Shown: positions 1 to 6,990, counted from the stretch's first letter. The stretch is DNA of 7,100 bases from Burkholderiaceae bacterium (GCA_030726195.1 JANREF010000324.1:1-7100), one strand, 5' to 3'. Numbers and translations are program-made. The notes: generated by a model from the sequence alone, not told the origin.

Positions 1-4
1 TGGC

Positions 5-790
5 TTACAAGTTGTTGTTCAGGTACTGCAACATGCCGTCCACGGCAGAGATGGCTTTGGAGTTGATCTCGTAGGCGCGCTGCGTCTCGATCATGCTCAC
101 CATCTCTTCCACAACGTTCACGTTGGATGCTTCTAGAGCACCCTGCATCAAAATGCCTGTGCCGTCAGCACCGGGGTTGCCAACCACAGGCGCTCCACTG
201 GCGGGCGTTTCTTTGAGCAGGTTCTGACCAATGGACTGCAAACCCTGAGGGTTGATAAACCTGGCAATTTGGAGCTGGCCTAGTACCTGCTGACCGCCGC
301 CGGCTTGCAACTCCACAGATACTGTGCCGTCTTGACCAATCGTCACACTGGAGGCTTCTGCGGGTATGGCCAACGCGGGTTGCAGCAACTGCCCGTTGCT
401 GTTCACAATCTGACCGGCGTTATCGAGGTTGAAGTTGCCATCGCGTGTGTAGGCAATGGTGCCGTCGGGTTGAGCCACTTGAAAGTAACCCTCGCCTGCA
501 ATGGCAATATCCAAAGCGTTTTCAGTGGTTTGCATGTTGCCTTGCGCGGTTATTTTTTCCGTCGCCAACACGCGCACACCAGTGCCGAGTTGAAAGCCAG
601 TTGGCGCTTGAGTGTCAGCGCCTGTTTGACCACCCGCTTGACGGATGTTTTGGTACAACAAGTCCTCAAACACCGCGCGATCACGCTTAAAACCAGTCGT
701 GTTGACGTTGGCCAAGTTGTTGGAGATGACGTTCATGCGCGTTTGCTGCGCATCTAGGCCGGTTTTGGCTACCCATAATGAAGCGTCCAT
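5..790 (-). CDS. flgG: FlgG, flagellar distal rod protein
   Basis: FlgG forms the distal rod, the drive-shaft section that crosses the periplasm to the L and P rings and joins the hook. The 261-residue length is that of typical FlgG (about 260). The N-terminal rod motif SNNLANVNTTGFKRD lies at residues 23-37. The FlgG-specific stretch, residues about 42-72 with YQ..RQAGG and then PTGFQLGTGV, separates it from FlgF. The central beta domain has NALDIAIAGEGYFQV (91-105) and YTRDGNF (114-120). The C-terminal helix carries LEASNVNVVEEMVSMIETQRAYE (219-241, key residues only: N223, V225, E228, M230, R238, Y240). The start ATG at 790 follows AGGTA seven bases upstream. It lies 27 bp after flgF and should be co-transcribed. 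The next gene, expected to be flgH, lies beyond the left edge. Identification is firm; function is from the family. Confidence 0.97.
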   Translation of the reverse strand: MDASLWVAKTGLDAQQTRMNVISNNLANVNTTGFKRDRAVFEDLLYQNIRQAGGQTGADTQAPTGFQLGTGVRVLATEKITAQGNMQTTENALDIAIAGEGYFQVAQPDGTIAYTRDGNFNLDNAGQIVNSNGQLLQPALAIPAEASSVTIGQDGTVSVELQAGGGQQVLGQLQIARFINPQGLQSIGQNLLKETPASGAPVVGNPGADGTGILMQGALEASNVNVVEEMVSMIETQRAYEINSKAISAVDGMLQYLNNNL

Positions 791-817
791 GGTGTGTTAC
801 CTCTGCTGTCTGTCTGG

Positions 818-1570
818 TTATGAGGCGCGCATCATGGATGCGCCCGACTCGTCTAGGTTTTTCGCCTCTTTGATGACCTTCATGTTGGCCTCAAAGCTGC
901 GAGAGTGATCGATCAGTCGTGTCATCACCTCGATGGCACTGACGTTGGAACCCTCTAGCGTTTCTGGTATCACAGCAACATTCGGGCCACCTGGAAAGTC
1001 TCCAGGCCCTTCGACCGGTTGAAGCAACCCGTCCTCACGGCGGTTCAACACGACTTCGGTTGCATCACGCAGCATCAATTGCCCAACCAACACAGGCTGC
1101 GCTGCGCCAGCTTGTTGCGGGTCTGAGGCGTAAACACCGCCATCGCGGCTCACATGAATGGCAAATCCAGGGGGGACGACGATTGGGCCACCTTCGCCCA
1201 TGGCGATATGGCCTGCGCCATTGGTGAGCGTGCCTAAGGCATCAGGGCGCAAGTCGCCTCGGCGGGTGAAAGCAATATCACCATTTGGGGCTTGAACGCC
1301 CAAAATAGTGGCACCTTCCATGGCGATGTCGGTTTTTCGACCCGTAGCCATCATCTGACCGGGTGTCATGAGTACGCGCTCTGTCGGCACCGCTTGTGGT
1401 TGGAAACGCGTGTCAAACCCCTCGCCTTCGACTTTGAGTGATTTGAGCGCCACATCAAAGCTGCGCTTGAAGCCAACGGTTGACACATTGGCCAACTCGT
1501 TGGTCATGATTTGGCGTGCAATGGCCTTCTCATTGATACCCGCTGCAGCTGTGAATGCCAGTCTGTCCAT
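818..1570 (-). CDS. flgF: FlgF, flagellar proximal rod protein
   Basis: FlgF is a proximal-rod subunit present in only a few copies between FlgB/FlgC and FlgG, exported by the flagellar type III apparatus. The protein has 250 residues, the usual size. It has the rod-type N-terminus with NELANVSTVGFKRSF (24-38), a central segment DIAMEGATILGV (81-92) followed by FTRRGDLRPDALGTL (101-115), and a C-terminal helix LEGSNVSAIEVMTRLIDHSR (205-224). It lacks the YQ...LGTGV stretch of FlgG, and its place between flgE and flgG fits FlgF. The start ATG at 1570 is set by AGGAG at 1577-1581, six bases upstream. The ribosome site follows two stem-loops in the flgE-flgF gap, so its translation or transcript level may be set apart from flgE (inference). 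Confidence 0.96.
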   Translation of the reverse strand: MDRLAFTAAAGINEKAIARQIMTNELANVSTVGFKRSFDVALKSLKVEGEGFDTRFQPQAVPTERVLMTPGQMMATGRKTDIAMEGATILGVQAPNGDIAFTRRGDLRPDALGTLTNGAGHIAMGEGGPIVVPPGFAIHVSRDGGVYASDPQQAGAAQPVLVGQLMLRDATEVVLNRREDGLLQPVEGPGDFPGGPNVAVIPETLEGSNVSAIEVMTRLIDHSRSFEANMKVIKEAKNLDESGASMMRAS

Positions 1571-1586
1571 AAAAGACTCCTACCCA

Positions 1587-1607
1587 CCCAACGGATCAAC
1601 CGTTGGG
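1587..1607 (-). other. Perfect stem-loop upstream of the flgF ribosome site
   Basis: The arms CCCAACGG (1587-1594) and CCGTTGGG (1600-1607) are perfect complements, eight pairs with a five-base loop. It lies ten bases from the preceding hairpin and five bases before the flgF AGGAG. No U-tract follows. It may influence flgF translation or act with the first hairpin as an mRNA stability or attenuation element. Confidence 0.7.
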
Positions 1608-1617
1608 CGATGCCCAC

Positions 1618-1636
1618 AGCGCTAAGGACTAGCGCT
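1618..1636 (-). other. Perfect stem-loop directly after the flgE stop
   Basis: The arms AGCGCTA (1618-1624) and TAGCGCT (1630-1636) are perfect complements, seven pairs with a five-base loop. The last base of the stem is the first base of the stop codon in complement. No T-run follows on the minus strand, so it is not a classical terminator. It could protect the flgE 3' end from exonucleases. Confidence 0.7.
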
Positions 1637-4600
1637 TATGAGCGAATGTTGATGATGGCCTGTGTCATCGTGGTACTGGTCTCAATCGCTTTGGCGTTGG
1701 CTTGGAAGTTACGCTGTGCGGTGATGAGGTCTACCAGTTCCTGTGTCAAATCCACGTTGGCCCTTTCTGTAGCACCAGCACGAATCGTGCCAAAGCCTGC
1801 AGACCCCGCCTCACCAATCTTGGCGTCGCCCGATTTGGCGGTGGCGTAGAAGCTGGAGTCGCCAATTTGGCGCAGGCCAGCTGGGCTGGAGAAGTTGGCC
1901 AAAATGACTTTAGCCAATGTCAACTGCGAGCCGTTGGAGTAGGAAGCGCTCACCAAGCCGTCATCACCGATGTCCAAGCCCACCAAATCACCCTCTGGTT
2001 TGCCGTCCTGCGACTGCGACAGCACCGCGAAGGCTGACGAGTACTGGGTGGAGGCCGAGTAGTCGATATTGATGGTCAATGCGCCTTTACCGTCAGCCAG
2101 ATACACGGTATCGAGCTGTGAGCCTGTTTGTGGGGAAATGAGGTTGCCGCTGGTGTTGAACGTCAGCTCCCCCTTGTCCAAGTAAATGGGTGACCACTCT
2201 GGTAACACACTGAAGCCATCTGCACTGGCGGTTTCGTTTCCGAACTCGTCGATGTATTTGGAGACACCAACGCCGCTAGAGAAGTCGGTGAACTGTGTAG
2301 GCTTAATCCACGATGAGGTCGAACCACGGCCCGCCTCCACACTGGCCAAGCCCCAGTTTGAGCTGCCCGACACCTTGATAAAAGAGTCTGTACCCGTCGT
2401 ACCGGTCGTGAAAGTGAATGCATTTCGGGCTCGGTCGTAACCCACTTGAACCCCAGATACGGTGCTGCCGGTCTCACTGGCTAAACCGTTGATCTCACCC
2501 TCTAGTGCCGACATAAAGCCATCTAAGGTGTAGGTGGTACCCACCGGTATCGATACGGTGCCCTTGACATCGTCTACCGACACCACAAACGTGTTGTTAG
2601 TCTCGTCTACCGTAAAGTTATTGTTTACGTTGATCGCAATTTGACTACCCATGGTCATGGCTGGGGTGGAGACGGTGCCACGCAAGGCCGTGTCAGACAC
2701 CGCAACGGCCAACGTATCGGTGGTGTCAATACCCAACAAAGACTTGGCACGTGCACTGGCGTCCGTAATTTCTATGCTGGATGTGTCACCTGTAGTGCCC
2801 GATGAGAAGGTGAAGCGCTCGTTCACATTGTCAAATTCAACCTTGATGCCAAAGCGCTGCTGGTCTAGTGAGCGGATCAAGTTGCCGTTGGGCATGACTT
2901 TGCTCAGCGCGTTACCACCCGCGGGAATGTAATGGCCGTCAACGCCTACGGCAACTGCGGTTTGACTCAAACCTAAAACGTCGTTTTCAGCGACGGTTTT
3001 GGCGACCGTCGGGCCAAAAGTAGTGGCTGCGGCGGTCGCCGCTGACGTATTGTCATACAAGGCGTCCACGCCCGACACCTGCAACACATCATCTGCTGCG
3101 GTGATACCAGTAGGCGTCACGGCCACCGTAAAGATGGAGCCATCATCGCGGGCAATCAGCAACTGGCCATTGGTGTTGCTGATGGTGTAGCCCGACGATG
3201 CGTAAGAAGGGTTGTCATCACCTGTTAGCGCTGTGACGAGGTCGTCCAAGCTCGCATTGGCGGCCAATGCGCCAGAAGTCAGTGTGATGGTTGTCGTACC
3301 TGTTTGCAACTCAAAACTGAGCGCGTCGCTGGTCGCAACGTTACTGCCGTCATATTCAAAAAATTGTGTGCTTTGCGGCACTTGCAGGCTCATGGCCCCA
3401 CCGTCATCTTCCAAGAATTTAAAGCCACCAGAGACGTCGTCATAGGACACAGTAATGGACGTCAAACCGGCATTGTTCAGCTGTGTTTGCAGCGCCAAAA
3501 CAGCGCTGTTTTTGTCCACACGGGCCAATGAGCCTGCGGCGTCCGCATACGCTCTAACGGTTTCGCTGGTCAATGTCACACCAGTGCCAGCGGTATCAAC
3601 CAACTCAGCGGCTGCGGCTGCGGCGTCGTCACTGCTCCAAGTCAGGGTGACAGAGCCGTCGCCATTGTCAACCGCGGTTCGGCCTGACACAGCGTTGAGG
3701 GCTGTCGCCACTTGTGCAGCCACAAGCTCCTTGGTGGTGTCTGTAAGAGCTAACGTCACAGCAACGCCAGCGACGGTGATACTGCCAGCGGTCGCAGTCG
3801 ATGGGTCTGTAAATGTGAGCACGTCCTGCTGCAAAATCTCACTGGAAACAACGGCAGGGACATACTCCCTTGCCGTAGCAGCCGTCATGGTCACGCCAGT
3901 CGCACCCGCTGCCAGCACCGGTGTGGGCGCATCACCATCGGTTGCAGCCCATGTAATGGTCAAGGTGCCATCTTTGGTGGCGGGAACAGACACCGTCTGT
4001 CCACTCGCGGCCAAGGCCAATGCAACAGCATCGGCGACGTCTTCTTTGGTATCCCCAGCCGCCACCGTCACGCTTACACCGCCCACTTTGAAAGTGCCGC
4101 CTGTAGTCGAGGCACTGAAGGTCAGTGTTTCTTGTTTGGTTGCACCGCCATTGTTCATATCCAATGGCAGCATGTAGTTGCTGCCATTGATGGTGGCATT
4201 GAGCTGGAGTTGCGTGTTTTGTGAAAAGTCAAAATAGCGCTCATCACCAAATGCGGCATTCAACTGGTTGCTCATGGCAGTAGCCAACTGCACGCCCGTC
4301 AATTTGGCGGTGCCAGCCAATGCACTCAAATCCATCACGACAGGGTCCCCGCTGCCATCTATATCGATGCTGAACAGGTTGGCAAGCTCAGCTGCCGGAA
4401 TGGATGCGAAGTTAAAGGTCGTATCAGCAGTTAAATCCGCTTGCGTGGTTTGGCCTTGAATTTTTGCAGGCTGCGATATGCGGGTGTCCGTTAAGTCGTC
4501 AAAGGAAAACATCTGCGTCTTACCGTTGACCAGCTCGTCACTCACTTCACTCTCGGGCCTGATTTCGCCGTATTTGTTGACATACAACGGCTCTGCATTG

Positions 4601-5325
4601 GCGTCCGTGGCCTGAATTAAGGATGGGTTCACCTGCGTCTCACCCACAAACACATACGTTTGCCACTTGTTGAATGGGCTCAACTGACTGGCGTTTTGGG
4701 TTTTAGCGTAATAAACCGTTGCCAAGTAGCCGTTGCCACCCGAGTCGTACACGGTCAGCGCTGTGCTTTTGTTATAGGTTTCTGGGTTGGCTCGGTTGAA
4801 TGGCTCGGTGATCACCTGCGCGTCCGCTGGGAAGTTCAGGCCCAGGTTGATGAGTGAGGTCTCAGCCGCTTCACCGGTGGTTTGTTGGGGAATGGTTAGA
4901 ACGTTCAAGTCGCCCAAGTCCGCTTTGCCGGACGAGTCCACCGATGCAGCCATGAGGCGTTGGCCTGCGGAGTTCACCACGTTGTATTGGTCGTTCATCA
5001 TGAACGAGCCGTTGCGGGTGAAGATGTCTTGCAAACCGTCGGCCGACTTGAGCGGGAAGAAACCGTCGCCGGTAATGGCCAAGTCCAAGGCGTTGGCCGA
5101 GAAGGCCACGTTGCCCTGTCCAAACTCCTGCGTCACTTGCTTGAGCGCGACACCCTGACCAATGGTGCTGGATGCTTTTTGCAACGGCGATGTGGCAAAG
5201 ATGTCGCCAAAGTCGGCGCGCGAACGCTTAAAGCCCGTGGTGCCGACGTTGGCGATGTTGTTGCTGGTCACGCCCAGTTGGGCGGTGGCGGCATTCAAGC
5301 CGGTGAGTGAGGTGTAGAAAGACAT
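1636..5325 (-). CDS. flgE: FlgE, very large flagellar hook protein
   Basis: FlgE builds the curved hook, the universal joint between rod and filament. Both ends are canonical. The N-terminus has SNNIANVGTTGFKRSRADF (21-39), ALDLAITGDGFF (79-90) and FTRNGSF (102-108), followed by the hook-core segment around TALTVYDSGGNGYLATVYY (188-206). The C-terminus has GELTFNTSGNL (1052-1062), LANFSSPAGLRQIGDSSFY (1142-1160) and the terminal helix with LVDLITAQRNFQANAKAIET (1197-1216). The protein is 1229 residues against about 400 in Salmonella. The excess lies between roughly residues 250 and 1045, an Ala/Thr/Ser/Asp/Val-rich region built of repeated beta-type modules and poor in Lys and Arg. No cysteine is seen. 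The reading frame is unbroken, so this is a real long gene rather than a fusion artefact in the window. Start ATG 5325 follows AGGAG (5335-5339) by nine bases. Gene identity is firm; the role of the insert is unknown. Confidence 0.96.
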   Translation of the reverse strand: MSFYTSLTGLNAATAQLGVTSNNIANVGTTGFKRSRADFGDIFATSPLQKASSTIGQGVALKQVTQEFGQGNVAFSANALDLAITGDGFFPLKSADGLQDIFTRNGSFMMNDQYNVVNSAGQRLMAASVDSSGKADLGDLNVLTIPQQTTGEAAETSLINLGLNFPADAQVITEPFNRANPETYNKSTALTVYDSGGNGYLATVYYAKTQNASQLSPFNKWQTYVFVGETQVNPSLIQATDANAEPLYVNKYGEIRPESEVSDELVNGKTQMFSFDDLTDTRISQPAKIQGQTTQADLTADTTFNFASIPAAELANLFSIDIDGSGDPVVMDLSALAGTAKLTGVQLATAMSNQLNAAFGDERYFDFSQNTQLQLNATINGSNYMLPLDMNNGGATKQETLTFSASTTGGTFKVGGVSVTVAAGDTKEDVADAVALALAASGQTVSVPATKDGTLTITWAATDGDAPTPVLAAGATGVTMTAATAREYVPAVVSSEILQQDVLTFTDPSTATAGSITVAGVAVTLALTDTTKELVAAQVATALNAVSGRTAVDNGDGSVTLTWSSDDAAAAAAELVDTAGTGVTLTSETVRAYADAAGSLARVDKNSAVLALQTQLNNAGLTSITVSYDDVSGGFKFLEDDGGAMSLQVPQSTQFFEYDGSNVATSDALSFELQTGTTTITLTSGALAANASLDDLVTALTGDDNPSYASSGYTISNTNGQLLIARDDGSIFTVAVTPTGITAADDVLQVSGVDALYDNTSAATAAATTFGPTVAKTVAENDVLGLSQTAVAVGVDGHYIPAGGNALSKVMPNGNLIRSLDQQRFGIKVEFDNVNERFTFSSGTTGDTSSIEITDASARAKSLLGIDTTDTLAVAVSDTALRGTVSTPAMTMGSQIAINVNNNFTVDETNNTFVVSVDDVKGTVSIPVGTTYTLDGFMSALEGEINGLASETGSTVSGVQVGYDRARNAFTFTTGTTGTDSFIKVSGSSNWGLASVEAGRGSTSSWIKPTQFTDFSSGVGVSKYIDEFGNETASADGFSVLPEWSPIYLDKGELTFNTSGNLISPQTGSQLDTVYLADGKGALTINIDYSASTQYSSAFAVLSQSQDGKPEGDLVGLDIGDDGLVSASYSNGSQLTLAKVILANFSSPAGLRQIGDSSFYATAKSGDAKIGEAGSAGFGTIRAGATERANVDLTQELVDLITAQRNFQANAKAIETSTTMTQAIINIRS
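2338..2451 (-). repeat. FlgE V-x-[YF]-D-x5-F-x-F motif, copy c
   Basis: Residues 959-996, with VGYDRARNAFTF, TTGTTGTDSFIKV and then SNWGLASV. It is preceded by a helix-like FMSALEGEING (937-947). It is the closest relative of copy b in the protein. Confidence 0.65.
2728..2844 (-). repeat. FlgE V-x-[YF]-D-x5-F-x-F motif, copy b
   Basis: Residues 828-866, with VEFDNVNERFTF, SSGTTGDTSSIEI and then SARAKSLLGI. It shares the FTF-[ST]-x-GTTG core with copy c. Confidence 0.65.
3106..3324 (-). repeat. FlgE possible third, weaker module (residues 668-740)
   Basis: This segment has ALSFELQTGTTTITLTSG, then ASLDDLVTALTGD, then GQLLIARDDGSIFTVAVTP and TGI. The order of strand, short helix and two strands resembles the tandem pair, but the residue identity is low. 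It may be a distant copy or just the same fold type. Confidence 0.4.
3385..3450 (-). repeat. FlgE V-x-[YF]-D-x5-F-x-F motif, copy a
   Basis: Residues 626-647 begin VSYDDVSGGFKF, then a Gly-rich turn and a strand MSLQV. It is preceded by the helix-like LQTQLNNAG. Spacing of V, D and the two F residues equals that in copies b and c, although the turn differs. Confidence 0.5.
3547..3828 (-). repeat. FlgE tandem module, copy 2 (residues 500-593)
   Basis: Second unit, 11 residues after copy 1. Landmarks: DVLTFTDPST, VAGVAVTLALTDTTKELV, AAQVATALNAVSGRT, GSVTLTWSSDD, GTGVTLTSETVRAY. Its match to copy 1 is diverged at protein level, which suggests an old duplication rather than recent slippage. It contains the six-alanine run. 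Confidence 0.75.
3862..4131 (-). repeat. FlgE tandem module, copy 1 (residues 399-488)
   Basis: First of two consecutive related units of about 90 residues. Landmarks in order: ETLTFSAST, VGGVSVTVAAGDTKEDV, a short helix-like DAVALALAASG, GTLTITWAATDGD, GATGVTMTAATAREY. The same landmarks recur in the same order in copy 2. The I/V-x-G-V-x-V-T...T..ELV..V..AL pattern resembles the flagellin/hook IN type motif, but that assignment needs a profile search. Confidence 0.75.
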
Positions 5326-5426
5326 GAGTGATGGCTCCTAGGAAAAATGGTGTGTCTGCTGACGCAGTGTTTGTTTGGATGTGCGCGGCCAACGCCGCTG
5401 CTCATATGTATTTGAAAAACAGGGCC
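5326..5426 (-). other. flgD-flgE gap, 101-bp flgE leader
   Basis: This is the longest gap inside the operon. It holds the flgE ribosome site AGGAG (5335-5339) and a small GC stem with arms GCGGC (5385-5389) and GCCGC (5394-5398) around a four-base loop. No T-run follows the stem. I find no open reading frame with a ribosome site. A leader of this length could allow post-transcriptional control of flgE, but the sequence does not prove it. Confidence 0.5.
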
Positions 5427-6113
5427 TTACACGCCTATGCGTCGTACATCGGCCAGCGGCAACGTTTTGCCGCCCGCAAACTCCAACATCAAGCTGTTGT
5501 CAGTGACGTTGGACCGCACCGCGGTCACTTTGGCCAGCGCGTTGACATCAACCGTTGCGTTTTCGCCTTGCACCACTGCTCTCGCGACAAAGGTGTATTG
5601 ACCATTTGGAACAACCTCGCCCGCACTGTCGTGGCCATCCCAGTTCAGAGCGAAGTCGCCAGACGCCTGCGCACCGTAAATCAGCTCACGAACAGCCTGA
5701 CCTTGGCTGTTTAGAACGGTCACACTCATACCTGACGCACCGTACGGTAAGTTGATCACGCCTTCACCACCGGCACCACTTGCAATATCAACCACGCCAC
5801 CAGGTACAGCCACGCTCTTACCAATGAGGGAGGCACTGGTCATGACGCGGTCGGCGGCTTGGGAAGATACGATGGCATCCAGCGAGTCTTTCATAGACAG
5901 GTTGGCCTCTAGAGAGGAGAACTGCGCCAACTGAGCCACAAAGGCTTCGTTCTTCACAGGGTCCAATGGGTTTTGGTTTTGCAACTGCGCCGTGAACAAC
6001 TGCAAAAACTGCTGCTGCCCCATTTGCTCGTTGATTTGCTTGGGCGTGTTGACATAGCCCTCGTAGCTGGTGATGCCAGCGGGCAATGTGGTGGGTTGAA
6101 GATCAACGGCCAT
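5427..6113 (-). CDS. flgD: FlgD, hook-cap / hook assembly scaffold
   Basis: FlgD forms the cap on the growing hook, under which FlgE subunits fold and insert; it is replaced by FlgK when the hook is complete. The 228 residues match the usual size. The conserved N-terminal export and assembly region runs from about residue 30 to 75, with FLQLFTAQLQNQNPLDP (36-52) and FVAQLAQFSSLE (58-69). The C-terminal half is the FlgD Ig-like/tudor region, marked by LNWDGHDSAGEVVPNGQYTF (156-175), then a beta strand region ending DVRRIGV. The gene starts 42 bp after flgC. The ribosome site is modest, AGGTA nine bases before the ATG. A 101-bp gap separates it from flgE. A large hook protein would need a compatible cap, but this FlgD is of ordinary length. 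Confidence 0.96.
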   Translation of the reverse strand: MAVDLQPTTLPAGITSYEGYVNTPKQINEQMGQQQFLQLFTAQLQNQNPLDPVKNEAFVAQLAQFSSLEANLSMKDSLDAIVSSQAADRVMTSASLIGKSVAVPGGVVDIASGAGGEGVINLPYGASGMSVTVLNSQGQAVRELIYGAQASGDFALNWDGHDSAGEVVPNGQYTFVARAVVQGENATVDVNALAKVTAVRSNVTDNSLMLEFAGGKTLPLADVRRIGV

Positions 6114-6155
6114 GGTGTGTGCTACCTGTCAAAAATTCGGAGTGAAAGCGCGGCA

Positions 6156-6581
6156 TTACGAACGCGTGAGCTCTAGGGTGCGCAACATCAGCTGGCGCGC
6201 GGTGTTGACCACCTCAACGTTGTTTTGGTAGGAGCGGGCCGAGGCCATCATTTCCACCATCTCCGTGACTTCGTTGACGTTGGCTGGATACACGTAGCCC
6301 GCTTCATCGGCCATGGGGTGGCTGGGGTCAAAAATAGGCTGCACAGGCGTGGCATCGTCCTGCATGCGATCCACTTTGACGCCGCCCACATAGGGCGCGC
6401 CAGAATTGGTCATGTTTTTTTCAACCAACGCTTTGAAAACAGGGCGCTTGCCTTTAAATGCTTCCGCCTCTGTACTGGCCACCGTGCCAGCGTTGGCCAA
6501 GTTGGAGGCCGTAGCGTTCATGCGCACCATTTGCGCGTTGAGCGCTGTGCCTGCAATACCGAAAATGTTGCTGATGGTCAT
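6156..6581 (-). CDS. flgC: FlgC, flagellar proximal rod protein
   Basis: FlgC is a small proximal-rod subunit that assembles with FlgB and FlgF above the MS ring and export gate. The 141 residues match the family size (about 135-140). The N-terminal helix has GTALNAQMVRMNATASNLAN (11-30), then AFKGKRPVF (41-49). The diagnostic C-terminal half has DPSHPMADEAGYVYPANVNE (85-104) and MVEMMASARSYQNNVEVVNT (108-127). The AAAGGA ribosome site (6592-6597) overlaps the flgB stop codon, with only 13 bp between the genes, so translation is probably coupled to flgB. Confidence 0.97.
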   Translation of the reverse strand: MTISNIFGIAGTALNAQMVRMNATASNLANAGTVASTEAEAFKGKRPVFKALVEKNMTNSGAPYVGGVKVDRMQDDATPVQPIFDPSHPMADEAGYVYPANVNEVTEMVEMMASARSYQNNVEVVNTARQLMLRTLELTRS

Positions 6582-6594
6582 GGCTCAAATTCCT

Positions 6595-6978
6595 TTATTC
6601 GCCGCGCAAGGCTTTGCGAATGCCGCTCACACGGCTTTCTAAAAAACTCAGGGTGGCCTGGTAGTCGGCCGACGCTTTACCGTAGTTGGATTGCTCCACA
6701 CTCATCTCAACGGTGTTGCCGTCAAATGAGGTGTTGAATGGCACGCGGTAGACCAAGCCATCGTTGCTGGGCAACTCGCCCGCACTGAAGTGCTGGCTGT
6801 TGGTTGCTTGCATGGGCTGGTCCATTTGGCCGGCCATGACTTTTTTGAAATCAATGTCGCGCGCTTTGAAGTGCGGGGTGTCGGCGTTGGCAATGTTTTG
6901 AGCAAGCAGCTCCAAGCGCTGGCTTCTCGCGTGCAGCGCACGCTCGTGAATACCGAGTGCGTTGTTCAACAAATCCAT
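6595..6978 (-). CDS. flgB: FlgB, flagellar proximal rod protein
   Basis: FlgB is a proximal-rod subunit at the base of the axial structure, one of the first rod proteins exported. The 127 residues match the family size (about 130). The N-terminal helix and motif run LELLAQNIANADTPHFKARD (22-41), followed by FKKVM; the C-terminal part has FDGNTVEMSVEQ (85-96) and the closing helix SADYQATLSFLESRVSGIRK (103-122). The start ATG at 6978 has a strong ribosome site TAAGGAG (6984-6990) five bases upstream. It is the first gene of the operon and lies next to the putative promoter region on its right. Confidence 0.97.
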   Translation of the reverse strand: MDLLNNALGIHERALHARSQRLELLAQNIANADTPHFKARDIDFKKVMAGQMDQPMQATNSQHFSAGELPSNDGLVYRVPFNTSFDGNTVEMSVEQSNYGKASADYQATLSFLESRVSGIRKALRGE

Positions 6979-6983
6979 GGTCG

Positions 6984-6990
6984 CTCCTTA
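6984..6990 (-). promoter_or_regulatory. flgB Shine-Dalgarno TAAGGAG
   Basis: TAAGGAG on the minus strand, five bases before the ATG at 6978. It is the best ribosome site in the window and fixes the flgB start. Confidence 0.85.

Larger units (their letters stand above)
2191..4578 (-). other. flgE: FlgE central insert (residues ~250-1045)
   Basis: This is the part of FlgE that has no counterpart in a short enteric hook protein, judged from where the canonical N- and C-terminal core motifs stop and resume. In known hooks the middle of the chain forms domains D2/D3 on the outer surface, so the insert is expected to enlarge the exposed face of the hook (inference). By eye it contains repeated beta-rich units, a run of six alanines at residues 568-573, many Thr/Ser/Asp/Gly residues and few Lys/Arg. 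Boundaries are approximate. Confidence 0.75.

Noticed and set aside
305..757. Plus-strand open frame of 150 codons opposite flgG
   Set aside because: It is wholly antisense to a certain FlgG with no ribosome site or recognisable domain.
1587..1636. Rho-independent terminator after flgE
   Set aside because: The stems are good, but neither is followed by a T-run on the transcribed strand, and flgF and flgG follow with proper ribosome sites.
2163..2477. Minus-strand 104-codon frame within flgE, in another frame
   Set aside because: It is overlapped by the in-frame FlgE; the sequence is Arg/Pro/Ser-rich without family features.
3455..4177. Long antisense open frame of 240 codons within flgE
   Set aside because: It lies opposite the Ala/Thr/Val-rich repeat region, whose codons leave the complementary frame open. 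The translation is Val/Ala/Ser-rich with no recognisable motif, and flgE itself is well supported.
4330..4365. EF-hand-like calcium loop in FlgE (DIDGSGDPVVMD, residues 321-332)
   Set aside because: Acidic positions 1, 3 and 12 fit, but proline at position 8 and valine at 9 break the EF-hand pattern. It looks like an ordinary beta turn of the hook domain.
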